Part shown: piece by piece, positions 25,659 through 36,273 of the stretch | How the letters are laid out: the number at the start of each line of letters is the position of its first letter | How positions within the stretch are numbered: the stretch's first letter is position 1 | Source: Chondrosia reniformis | Lineage: Eukaryota; Porifera; Demospongiae; Chondrillida; Chondrillidae | Assembly (NCBI GenBank): GCA_947172415.1 | Contig: OX359197.1 | Location: 558,001-622,000 of the forward strand | DNA: 64,000 nucleotides | Reading direction: 5' to 3' | Made by a program: the position numbers and the translations under genes | The notes under the pieces: model-generated | The model's input: only the letters and a program-made list of their open reading frames with translations | Told to the model about the DNA's origin: nothing | Databases searched by the model: none

Positions 25659-26413
25659 ATGGAGAGAGAAGGACAAAAAAAGAATACTCGTCTTGGGAAA
25701 GTAGCCTGCAAAGAGACAAGATCAAGCGACCACTGTAAGTTTAGCAGCAAATATATTGCTTTGTATAGATTGTATCAATTTAATGCTTATAAAATATATT
25801 TCTAGGAACATGTATATATATGCCTGCATGTATACAGCACCAGGTTATAGCTAATATACGTACCCGAACATGCATGTATTTTCTGATTCTTTACCTCCAT
25901 TCGAATTTAATATATAAGCACAGAATGCATGGACCCTATACATCTACAGATCTAAAGACTCTGTATTATGTCTATATAGGTGAAGATATGTATGAAAATA
26001 ATTCAGTTACTGATCAAAAAAGGAATGATCAATATTCTAGTATATTTTCAAAGCCGTCATCCCAGCTATTGACTTCATCGTATAAAAAATCTCCCAAAGG
26101 CTACAGAGAATCAGTTTCACGATTAGGAAAGGTCTGTTCAGAAGAAAATATCAAATTACGTTCTGAAGTGGCAGTTTTAAAAGCTGAAGTTGAAACTTTG
26201 AGACAACTCCTCAGTGATACAAATGCCACATTGTCCACATGGAGCAGTACTGCATATGCAGGACCACCTGCTGGTCCCTCCTACAAGATGTCAGGAGATA
26301 ATGGAGGAATTCAGTCTTATATCACCAATTATGACTCAAATCCACGAGTTGATTGCAATTCAGCAAACATGCAAGAATCAAGTTCCTATCAAAATTTTAA
26401 CTGTCAATATTAG
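25659..26413 (+). CDS. Small coiled-coil protein, paralogue 3 of 3, function unknown
   Basis: Exons 25659-25734 (MEREGQKKNTRLGKVACK...) and 25980-26413 join in phase 1 to give 169 residues. The donor is a canonical GTAAGT and the acceptor TATATAG. The second exon carries SSIFSKPSSQLLTSSYKK, the coiled-coil run ENIKLRSEVAVLKAEVETL, a PPAGPSYKMSG motif and a Ser/Tyr/Asn-rich tail ending NFNCQY. It is closest to paralogue 2. No targeting signals. An in-frame extension upstream of 25980 is intron read-through. The function is not known to me. Confidence 0.77.
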
Positions 26414-26999
26414 ATAGCAAATTAGACTTTAAGTGAAGAAATATGCATCTATATGATTATCCAATTTTGCAAAAAGGAATATTTTCTATTTATAATTTTT
26501 TACATCTAACTCGAAAGCAAAGAAGTATTATTTACTGATATGTGCAACTAGATATATTATTTATATGGCTGTTTAATATTCAAAAATATCTATAGATTTG
26601 ACAAGATACGTAATGCTTGCATGGATGCTGCATGTACTGAAATGTATATGGATGCAGCTTTGACTTATATACATGCATTCTTTTTTCACCATCATGATCA
26701 TGCATGTATGTGTACTTGCAAAAATATTATGAGTCTGCATGGCTTTAAATATATACCATTCGTTCAATTACAAACACACATTGAATGAATTTTATTAGTG
26801 CTAATAATTTGAAACCATGAATCTAATTAAATATGCTCATATTCATGCATTATAAAAACTATTATACAATATTGTGTCATAATGTGCGCGTGCATGGTTT
26901 TCCTACGTGTTATATATACAATAGGAACTAATCTATAGCTAGTCTGTCTAGTAACAAGTATATATATTGCTGACCTTGCATGAGTTAACTGTGTATATA
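26414..26999. other. Intergenic, no gene seen
   Basis: AT-rich sequence with many TGCATG motifs, between coiled-coil paralogue 3 and the LINE. No supported feature. Confidence 0.5.
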
Positions 27000-29744
27000 T
27001 ATAATAAATAAGAGTAAGAAGCATAAGGTTGTGATTAATAGACTTAAGTATAGACAGAAAGTAGTTACAAGTAAGAATGAAGTAATAAAATGTCTAGTTA
27101 GCCATTTTAAGGATACACTTATTATGATAGTGGTAGTCAGGAAATGGGTCTGTTAAAAAATATAATATCCTCCCTGAACACCAAGAGATAGCACCAGACA
27201 TTTTGGATAGGAAAATAAGTCTCCTAGAGGTACAGCAAGCAGTATATTCCCTTAAATCATATAAATCCTTCGGACATGATGGGGTACCTGGAGAAGCTTT
27301 ACAAAATAATTTAACGATTCGATTTTTGGCGGCTTTTTTCGATCTATGTTTGGAAAAATCACTTAGTCCATTAGAATGGAGAAAGAGTATAATTATTCCT
27401 ATTCCTAAAAGTAACAATTGTATAGAAACTAATAATCTTAGAGGCATTTCCCTAGTATCGGTAGTGTATAAAGTATACTGTTCAATTCTTAATCATAGGC
27501 TAACTGAGTGGCTTCAATTAACTAATTCATTAAATGAAGTACAAAGTGGTTTTCGACCCGGTAGGTCCTGTATGGACAATATTTTTACTCTTACTAATGT
27601 GATACACAGTAAATTGTTGGATGGAAAGGAGTGCTTTGTGGCTTTTATTGACTTAAGGAAAGCTTTTGACTCGGTAGACAGAAGACTGCTATGGCAGAAG
27701 TTGCTGGGAATTGGCATCTCTGGTAAAATGACTAGTATATTGAGAAACTTATATGAAGAGACATCATGTTGTATCAAGATAGACAATGATAAAAGTGACT
27801 TCTTCCCTGTAAATCAGGGGGTAAAGCAAGGTTGCATCTTGTCTCCTCTGTTATTTAATCTTTTTATAGATGATTTATGTAATGACTTGCAATCTGATCT
27901 TGGAATTCAGCTAGGGGAGTTTCTATTCAATTGTTTATTATATGCTGACGATTTGGCCTTAATGGCCGATAATGAAAAAGCACTGCAGATTCTCCTACAA
28001 AGGGTAGGAGACTGGTGCAATAAGAATTTATTGAATATTAATAATCAAAAGTCAGCAATTGTACATTTTAGAAATAAGAAGGCTCCAATTTGCAATTTTC
28101 AGTTTTCCATGAATGGAAAGCCAATTAGAATTCAAAATGAGTACAAGTACCTTGGGGTAGTCATTGATGAACATCTTGATTTTGACAAGATGGGCAATAT
28201 GAATCTTGAGAAAGCCAAAAGAGCATTTAATACAATTAAACAGGAATGGTACAGGAATGGAGAAATGAGTCCAATCATATTCAAGAAGGTTATATCCACT
28301 TGCATATTTCCAATTTTTGATTATGGCTGTCCCCAATGGAGCATGTTTGTAATGAGATTAACTAAGGAGGCTTTAAACCTCAAGATTGCAAGATTTTTCT
28401 TGGGAGTGTCTAGATTACACCCCATACCTGCCCTAGAAAATAATATGGGCTGGAGGAGTGCCTCAGAAAGACAATTAGTACAAGCAGTACTATTTTTTAG
28501 AAAGGTATCCATCATGGAATCAAACAGATTGTGTTATATGATACTACAATATATGAAGAGGAAAAATAACCCCAGAAGTTGGTGGGGTAAGATGAAAGAT
28601 AAATTATCTGAATTGAGTATACCTGTTGATTATTTATTAAATCACCAATTCAATGAAGTCAAGTATGTTATCAATCAGAAAGTGATGGTACAAGAGCAAC
28701 AAAGATGGACCAATGAGGTGCAGAAAAAGCCTAAGCTCAATTTTTATCAAAAAATGTTTGGTTTCAGATCCCTCCCCATAGCTGATCAGATTAATTTGAG
28801 ACAGGTTCGCAGTTTTTTGTGTAACCTAATAGGTGGCACTTTGCCAATCAGGGAAGAAACTGGGAGATTCTCTAATGAGGCTAGAGAAGACAGATGGTGC
28901 AGAATTTGTAGTAATTTCTCAGAGATTGAGGACACTATCCATTTCCTAGCAATTTGTCCCCAACTGTCTGATAGTAGGCAAGCGATCCTGAGGTGCCTGC
29001 AGTGGGATGGCACTTCCTTTTCATCCAGCAAACACCTAGCCGTGTGCTTGGCTGCAGCTGGTGTGTCGGATGAGTCAGTGGCTATGCGGTTAAGGGCGTT
29101 TTATAAAGTAAGGTGCGATATAGGAGAATGAGGATATAATACTTAAATTGGTTTAATACAAGCTCCCTCCAGTACCATGGTGACATGAATATAGATAGGT
29201 AGGCATGCAGTAATTTTAATATATGCATATCATTTATGATGACTCTTTAAAGTAATTTATTGATGAATTGATGCATGAGACTACTACATGCAATAGGGTA
29301 ATTCAAGATAAGAGGTTAGACTGTTATACATTTAGAATTTAGGTAGGTGTACACGTAGATGATCCTCTGGGTATTAGTTTATTTTATTTGTATTGTACTC
29401 TTATCTGTATACACAATGACCTGTATCCTCAGCAGACCCATTTAGGCTTGAGAACATTGGAGTGTTGATAGTACCTTACTATATGGTGTCAATTTTCCGA
29501 TAAATGTGTCAGATATATATATTACAGTCATCAATAGAGACCCAAGTCCATATGCATGCAATTGCAAGAAATCAAGGAAGAGATATAGTAATATTGATTG
29601 AAACTCTTTAGATGTAGCTTCGATTCTGATCTGTGTTATGGTATTTTAACTGACCCTTGTATTTTATATTTTATAGTGACTCATGGGCCCAGTCTGGCCT
29701 AGTGCATACATCATATTTTGATTTGCACGTGTCACTCTAATAAA

Positions 29745-29780
<36 letters not shown>
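27000..29780 (+). mobile_element. 5'-truncated non-LTR retrotransposon (LINE)
   Basis: The element runs from an uncertain 5' boundary near 27000 to a (ATT)n tail at 29747-29780, preceded by AATAAA at 29739-29744. A simple-sequence 3' tail is typical of several non-LTR clades. The apurinic endonuclease domain that normally precedes the reverse transcriptase is missing, as expected for a 5'-truncated insertion. Frame-shifted remnants of the upstream protein (for example VTSKNEVIKCLVSHFKD) can be read at 27010-27130. The clade was not determined. Confidence 0.85.
27137..29131 (+). CDS. LINE reverse transcriptase, C-terminal part of ORF2
   Basis: A long open frame of about 660 residues that enters after a stop at 27134, without a proper start. 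Reverse-transcriptase motifs in order: GHDGVPGEAL, NLRGISLVSVVYK, EVQSGFRPGRSC, catalytic A FIDLRKAFDSVDR, B GVKQGCILSPLLFNLF and catalytic C LLYADDLALMAD. A C-terminal zinc-knuckle-like CRICSNFSEIEDTIHFLAIC follows. The frame is intact for nearly 2 kb, so the insertion may be young. The region before 27137 continues the same protein in another frame, so the copy is defective even apart from truncation. Confidence 0.9.
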   Translation, partial: SGNGSVKKYNILPEHQEIAPDILDRKISLLEVQQAVYSLKSYKSFGHDGVPGEALQNNLTIRFLAAFFDLCLEKSLSPLEWRKSIIIPIPKSNNCIETNNLRGISLVSVVYKVYCSILNHRLTEWLQLTNSLNEVQSGFRPGRSCMDNIFTLTNVIHSKLLDGKECFVAFIDLRKAFDSVDRRLLWQKLLGIGISGKMTSILRNLYEETSCCIKIDNDKSDFFPVNQGVKQGCILSPLLFNLFIDDLCNDLQSDLGIQLGEFLFNCLLYADDLALMADNEKALQILLQRVGDWCNKNLLNINNQKSAIVHFRNKKAPICNFQFSMNGKPIRIQNEYKYLGVVIDEHLDFDKMGNMNLEKAKRAFNTIKQEWYRNGEMSPIIFKKVISTCIFPIFDYGCPQWSMFVMRLTKEALNLKIARFFLGVSRLHPIPALENNMGWRSASERQLVQAVLFFRKVSIMESNRLCYMILQYMKRKNNPRSWWGKMKDKLSELSIPVDYLLNHQFNEVKYVINQKVMVQEQQRWTNEVQKKPKLNFYQKMFGFRSLPIADQINLRQVRSFLCNLIGGTLPIREETGRFSNEAREDRWCRICSNFSEIEDTIHFLAICPQLSDSRQAILRCLQWDGTSFSSSKHLAVCLAAAGVSDESVAMRLRAFYKVRCDIGE

Positions 29781-29783
<3 letters not shown>

Positions 29784-30228
29784 CGGTATTGACTGCTGTT
29801 TATATATAGTACTAACCTTATTGATTGCTATTTATATATAGTATTTACCTTATTGATTGATTGCTATATATTTATAGTACTTACTTTATTAGCTGTGTTA
29901 AATATTATGTAATTGTAACCTTTGCTAGGGCGGTTTTGATTTAATTTGCTGTACACGTGGCCATCTTTTGTAAGCTGTTCTATTATAATTATTGATTAAG
30001 TACTTGTTCATCTTTCATAATTTCGTGCTACATCATATTATATACACATATGCACATGTGCACATACATTATACATAGATAACATTGGCATATATACTAA
30101 TATAAATTGTAAATATAACATAACATTTAATTATAAGAGTTAGTGATGCATGATCAATTCAAAACCTAAATTACCATATGCACATATGCATATAGGTATA
30201 TATATTATGCATGTATACATTAAAAGTT
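29781..30228. other. Intergenic with short AT tandem repeats
   Basis: Imperfect tandem copies of a TTATTGATTGCTATTTATATATAGTA-like unit lie at 29790-29885. The rest is AT-rich 3' flank of the minus-strand transporter. No gene is visible. Confidence 0.5.
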
Positions 30229-33200
30229 CTAGATAAAAGTTCCGTTAGGATTACAGATTATAATGCTTTCATTGCTGGAAATTTGTGCTGCCTGTATGAT
30301 GGTGGTTACCGTGGTAATGATGGCTGCTGCTATTCCAAATACAAAAACCACACCATTAAAAATGGATACATACTTTGACTTGATTTTCCTAAACAGCAGA
30401 ATGTGGAACAATGGAGGTAGTATGAAAGCTGATGATGCGGTAGCCAGTCCTCCAACTAAAGTAATTACCAACTCAAAACGTGGTATAATGGCAGCAAGGG
30501 TAAAGGCAAGGAGAACTAAGATAGCCCTCCCAAAGCACACCAGTGCGTAACGGATAGATTTATGAATATTGCCTCTAGTTTTTGTGTATGGTTGGCATAG
30601 ATATTGGATTGCACCCCTGCACTGAATACAACAAGTCTATATATAAATGAAGATAACACTAATATACATATATATAGATCTAGATTTTTGTATATATGTA
30701 CAATATAAATGTGCATAGTTTCATAGTTTATATGTCTGTAGACAATACATTATACAGTAAATCTCTAGGACTCCTATATTATACTAACTAATATAGTAAC
30801 AAAACTAGAACTCCGTAAATTACATATACACTCAAATGGTACGTGGTAAGAGGTATATGCATAATATTTACAAATATTGACTGAAGATATATATATAAAT
30901 AGATGCACAGCAATAGACTAAAATGCACAAATTAATTTGTTGGTAAATAACTTACCCTATTTCTTTCAGGTTGTGATTTTTCATGCTATAAAACAATGGA
31001 AAACCAAGATCATTTAAAAAACTGCAGACATGACCCAGTGGAACAAAAGAAGAAGGAGAAGAAAGCTCTCACTAGGTTTAGTACCTTATACGCTATTTAA
31101 TTATTACAGAGTAGGTATACTGTATATAGCATATGCATGTGGAAGAATGGTGTATTATATAGATTATTCATACATGCATAATATATATATACAGCTAGGT
31201 CATATTATAGCATATATAGTAACCATGCATATACCTGATGTAAATGACTTCTTGGTCATGCATGTTAAACTTACTGCCCAATCATAAATAAGTGTTGAAA
31301 CCTCTTCCACAATATTACAGGCAGGCTTCAAAACAATTGGGAAGGTCACAGTCAGTTCAAATGCCAGTATTAGACTAAAAAACATTTAAAATGCAACCAT
31401 ATACGTATATACATACATATGTATATAATTGGCAATGCATTAAATATATAGATAATTATTAATTACACAATTTATTAACCATATATATGCATCCTGAACT
31501 ATCTATTTCAAAAATATATATATACAGGTTCAATGTACTGTAAAGGCTCATTGCTGCGCGGAGGGTACTGGTTATAGATAGTTATTGAGCATAATCGCAG
31601 TGACTGGAATACACAATGAACAATTCACAATTCTGGAAATTAAGTGAATTAAGTGAATTGTTCATTGTGTATTCCAGTCGCTGCGATTCCACTAAATAAC
31701 TATCTATAACCAGGTTCAATGTAGTACATGTGTATGTGTGTATAAGAAGTATATTATATTCAGCTATATAATTATATGCTCGGATATATTATATATATTA
31801 TATAGCTAATTACATAGACACACCTCAAAATATCAGGAAAGAGTCCAGTAAGATTTTTAAAGCTAAATCCTTCCACAGTGTTCCCAAATAAAAAGTATAT
31901 ATAGACAGCAAATGGAAGATTCACAATTAAGACCACCAGAACAGCACAATCTATAAGATGTTTCATAGTTTTAGGTCTCTTCATTGAAGACTGAATTGGA
32001 ATTACCTACATACAGAATGCAATTGAGTGTATTTATAAATAGTAAAAGTGATATATATATATATGTAGCTTGCACTGTATAATATAGGTCAGCCATGTAT
32101 GTGAGATACGTATGTAATATCATTTACAATTTTTACAAGGATTTGCACAAAAATAAAATAAAATACATATACGTAGGGTATATGAGAAATGTACCGTTGC
32201 ATAGCGATGATTATATGTATTCCAATGTTCTATATAAGTAAATTATGCCTATAACATTTACCATTGTGTGTGTGCAGAATATAAATGTTGCCACTCCAAA
32301 AAATAGAGGCAGTGTGTCAAATTTGTAGTAAGCAATAGCAAATTCTTCCGTCTCCAATCCAACAAAGACTTGTCCACTTGTACTTACAAAAGGATAGATG
32401 ATCATTGTCTATTATGTGTATATAGAACATGCATTAAATATATATATTATGCAGAAATGGAAGTGCTACAATTTAATGATATAAAGGAATATACTCATAC
32501 TATAAGTGCAAATGAATTGGAAACGCTTATAGACATGTATAATACGTATATATTCCCAGAAATGGCTGTCTGACCCAGTGGAGAAGAAGATGAAAGAAGG
32601 GAGACAAAGGAAGAAAAGACTCCTGTAACTTCATCTAAAGCTCTCTTCAGGTTTAGTTCCCCTATAGGCTCTTTTACAGGATAGGCATAGCATGTAGGAA
32701 AATGGTATCTTATCTATGGCACATTACAACTTACCACCATTGCTATAACAAAGAAAATCATTCCACAGTATGCAAGATAGGCCAAGTATTTAAAGGATGG
32801 CAAGAATGTGAGCAACATCAGTATAGGAATCTCCAAGGAGTATACCTGCCCTAAGAAAACATTATTCCTTTCTCCAACAGTCACAAGTGGTAGGCACGTT
32901 AGAGCCCACTGAATGAAACAGAGGAAACTATATATAGTGAGAATTAATCATTGGTCTATATAATATACATTTATACACATATGCATGTGGTCAAACTTAA
33001 ATATAAGTTTCCACTCTAAAAAAATGGTGATATTGTACATAGGAACATGTGCTTAACACTTCACTAGCAATTGAAGCAAATTTAATATATAGTTTTACTT
33101 TTTTGTAGTCATTTTGTTGGAGTGGAACTTACTTTTGAGCACATACACATATTCGTATACCCAGGGAAATAATACATGCATGCAGCACTGCATGAACGTG

Positions 33201-35750
33201 TTACATATTTACTACTTTAATATTTTAACAAGGAAATGAGTTTTAGTTTTATATTTGACTATTTATATAAATGCCAAACCCATGCATATAAGAAATATGT
33301 GCGGCTATATAGCTATAACACCTATAGACACTATAAGTGCACTCCGTAACTTGTCAGCTTTTGCAATCAATATATATACTTCATTGTTCCGTTTTTTATA
33401 AATACAGTACATGTACATATATATATATTTATATGCTCTACTAACTTGAAGATTGGAGGCAATAAAGACAGTATATCCAGCACAAACTCCGACATTAGTA
33501 AATAAGGTGCAGACATCCACACTCCATTTTCCTATCCACCCTCCTGCAGCCTTTCCAATCTCAGTGAAAGTGAAGTTCTTCCTTCTCTTAGCACTCAATT
33601 CACGTGAAGCATAATGTTTGCATTGCAACAGAAGCTGCATTGTATAGGCACTACATAAACATGTATATATTATGAAGTGGATATATATATATATAGGTAC
33701 GTATATTAACTCATACATATTATTATCATTATATGCACATTGTATATATATATATAGGATGCATACACATACCCAGTGATTCCTAAGAGGATCAAACCTG
33801 CTGCCCCCAGGAGTAAGCCACTTTGAGCCAAAGCCCAGGGTAGGGCAAAAGAACTTGTACCAACTGAAGCTTTTGTAAATGTAACAAAAGCAGCAATTTT
33901 GCTATTTAAAATGGATCAATCAAGAAAATCAAAGAAATTCTAATTCAAATTAAAATGTGCAAATTAACTATATATATATAATAATTCCATGAAGAATTAA
34001 CACTCTATACATTCTATATATGTATAGAGGAAGTTTATTGTTACATGAATAAATATTCCTCCCATATAATATATTCACACCAATGAGAATGGTTACCACA
34101 TTTTAGCAGTGTACTACACCATTAATTGCATCTAAACTATATAGTTAAATTTCATTATTTATATAACTATATATAAATCCAAGCAAAGCAATAAAGCTAA
34201 GCAAAGGTTAGAAGAGATGAGTAGCAGTAGAGTGACAAAGAAAGTGCTCGATGGTGAGATCCCAGGAAAATAACTTTGAATAATTATTAACATTGTACAT
34301 TGATACAGGAAATCATATTCTACGCTAGTATAGTTATAAATATTAAACTCTGTCCGTAGAAAACTCTATATTTGTTTGTTTGTAATCAGGGCGACCTCCC
34401 ACTTGGGAGATAAAACCCTTCATCTTGTTTTGATTGATTGATTTGATTGAACTCCGTTATAATATACATCTTATATACGTATATACAACCATGCATGTTT
34501 AAATTGCATGGGTTATATATATTATATACCTTCATATGGTTACATATACAGGTTATATATTATGGTTGCATGTAACTTTAGCTGTGCATATATGTACATA
34601 TATTATATCATGATACTTCCAGGAGAGGATTATGTAAAAAATAGGCATACATGGGTTAACATTGACGTTATTGCAACTTGTTACATTACTGTTATGCATT
34701 ATTACAGACATTTAACTGTGAGCCGCATACATTACCACAAGGGGAAGGAAGGAGGAAGAGCATATATATATTTAGGAAACCTAACCCTATATTCCTTATA
34801 GACACTTTGGATAGAGCTGTATATATATAATGTGTGGCAGGAATATAGGAATAATGTACCAGGTATTATTGTGTATTATGTAATACCTGAATTATATCAT
34901 GAATTTGCATGATTAAGTACGTATATAAATTATTTTATATACCATTCAATGTTATATGAATATCACATCATTTGACAAAGATTTTACCATATATAGAGCT
35001 ATACCTATTTGTGTCCCTGAGGAGTGACCCTCAAGTTTTTCATGATCAATGGGTACACATTATATCCATTAGCTCATTGACATTGCCCTCCTTATATATG
35101 CACACGAGAGGGTGCATAAGGTAAATCCATGTCAAATGACGAATGATAACATTTCAAACTCCCTTCACAACATGTACATGCAGTTGTATTGCACATTAAA
35201 TTAATAAAATAGTACATGTATGATCACGTGCATGCGAATACGTATATACCTATATATATTTGCATGGGAATTGCAAGAAGTTTAATTAATATATAGGTAC
35301 CTTCGGGTCCGCGATTGTATACATGTATATTTCACTCATTTATAGGAGACAAAAGCAGCAATCGCAAACAGTTAACGTTAAATTAATATCTTACTTGGTT
35401 CCCTTCAAATTTTTAGTTGAATCAGAGAACTTCGGCGCTATGCCTATGGGTGTTCCATTCGCCAGCGGTGCGCCATTCGTCAGCGGTGCGCCATTCGTCA
35501 GCGGTGCGCCATTCGACAGGGATCCTGCGTCCGATATGGGTACTCCATTCGCCAATGTGATAGTTGATTCTTCTACGGCAACTCCATTTGACAAGGAAAA
35601 TTTAACCGCTATTCCAGGGGTATTTGAACAACCTGATTCCATGCAGACATCATTACTTTGTCTTGAACCATAATTGCACTCATTCGAGTGTTGCAAGAGG
35701 GGTGTTCCTTCTCCTTCATCCAAGAGATCCAATCCACTCGTACCTTCCAT
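30229..35750 (-). CDS. AAAP (Aa_trans) amino-acid transporter, SLC36-like, paralogue 1
   Basis: Nine exons on the minus strand: 35750-35395, 33901-33773, 33650-33446, 32908-32735, 32408-32262, 32005-31824, 31374-31275, 30985-30956, 30621-30229. They close exactly to 571 residues. The family belongs to the amino acid/auxin permease superfamily (SLC32/36/38), proton- or sodium-coupled carriers with about eleven helices. Seen: FTKASVGTSSFALPWALAQSG (helix 1 signature), NVGVCAGYTVFIASNLQ, FLPSFKYLAYLAYCGMI, the FIFCTHTMVIP / SSMKRP helix-6/7 region, and FELTVTFPIVLKP. The ~118-residue N-terminal tail is cytosolic, with six-residue repeats of the type LTNGAP. It also has an EGTPLLQ stretch, a possible acidic dileucine-like sorting signal. 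Intron positions match those of the paralogue at 36274-41543. Substrate and membrane cannot be told from sequence; lysosome or plasma membrane are both possible. Confidence 0.9.
31026..31172 (+). repeat. Dispersed 57.1-kb repeat, partial copy
   Basis: The order GACCCAGTGGA, AGAAAGCTCTC, AGGTTTAGT, then TAGCATATGCATGTGGAAGAATGGTGTATTAT parallels 57140-57290. The hammerhead-like 5' part is missing. Lies in a transporter-1 intron. Confidence 0.65.
31568..31713. repeat. Foldback element with ~60-bp arms
   Basis: CTGGTTATAGATAGTTATT... at 31568-31628 is repeated inverted at 31653-31713 with a few mismatches. The loop contains a tandem TTAAGTGAA. The flanking text CAGGTTCAATGTA occurs at both sides (31526 and 31711), consistent with a target duplication or nested copy. 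Located in an intron of transporter 1. Confidence 0.85.
32559..32718 (+). repeat. Dispersed 57.1-kb repeat, partial copy
   Basis: Begins AGAAATGGCTGTCTGACCC, immediately after where the hammerhead-like core would end, and runs to AAAATGGTATCTTATCT. Very similar to 57131-57293. A copy that starts at a ribozyme cleavage or processing point is what one might expect for Penelope-like debris, but this is inference. Confidence 0.75.
35425..35540 (-). repeat. 18-bp coding repeat in transporter 1 N-tail
   Basis: Three to four copies of an 18-bp unit (plus-strand GCCATTCGTCAGCGGTGC) encode the six-residue unit LTNGAP on the minus strand. Diverged units continue on both sides (SLSNGAP, LANGTP, LANGVP). 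In-frame expansion lengthens the cytosolic tail. Confidence 0.85.
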
Positions 35751-36273
35751 CTGTTCTCTCAACTGGCTAGTCCTTCACGTCAATGAGCATTAACTGATAT
35801 AGTGCATCAATAAATACTAAAAGTCATTTCCTACTGAATGTAACACACGATCACGATCTGTAACTATAGACACACTTGCACACGACGTGCCTTACATTGA
35901 ATACTTTATAGACATATATATATAGCAAGTAGATATATTGATAATAGGATGCAATTGTTATGATCATGATGAGAGTTGGCAAAGTTACTGTTGGCACTCA
36001 ATAACTTAGCTAACTTATACAGGTCTATAGCACTCACAGGCCACCTGATAAAAACCAAAATCCTGTAATTATAACAGCAGATATCTTCCATTCAGTCAGC
36101 ATCTGAGAACAATTATCCAAATTAGGTTGCATAACTATGTTCACTTAAACAATCAGTTTCATGTTATTAGTGTATATATGGAGATACAATATAAACTTTC
36201 ATACAAACATGTTACAGTCTAGTAGTATAGCTTAATAAATTGCACTTGTAGAAAGTATCAAACAAAGAGCAGT
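35751..36273. other. Spacer between the two transporters
   Basis: Holds the promoter of transporter 1 and the 3' flank of transporter 2, both on the minus strand. No additional coding exon, TATA box or E-box of the GTCACGTGAC type is visible. The two genes are a tandem duplication. Confidence 0.5.

Noticed and set aside
27000-29780. Full-length active LINE
   Set aside because: The endonuclease region is absent and the preceding protein sequence is in another frame, so the copy cannot be autonomous.
34218-34253. Possible plus-strand first exon (MSSSRVTKKVLD then GTGAGA)
   Set aside because: It lies in a transporter intron, has no matching downstream exon and no family resemblance.
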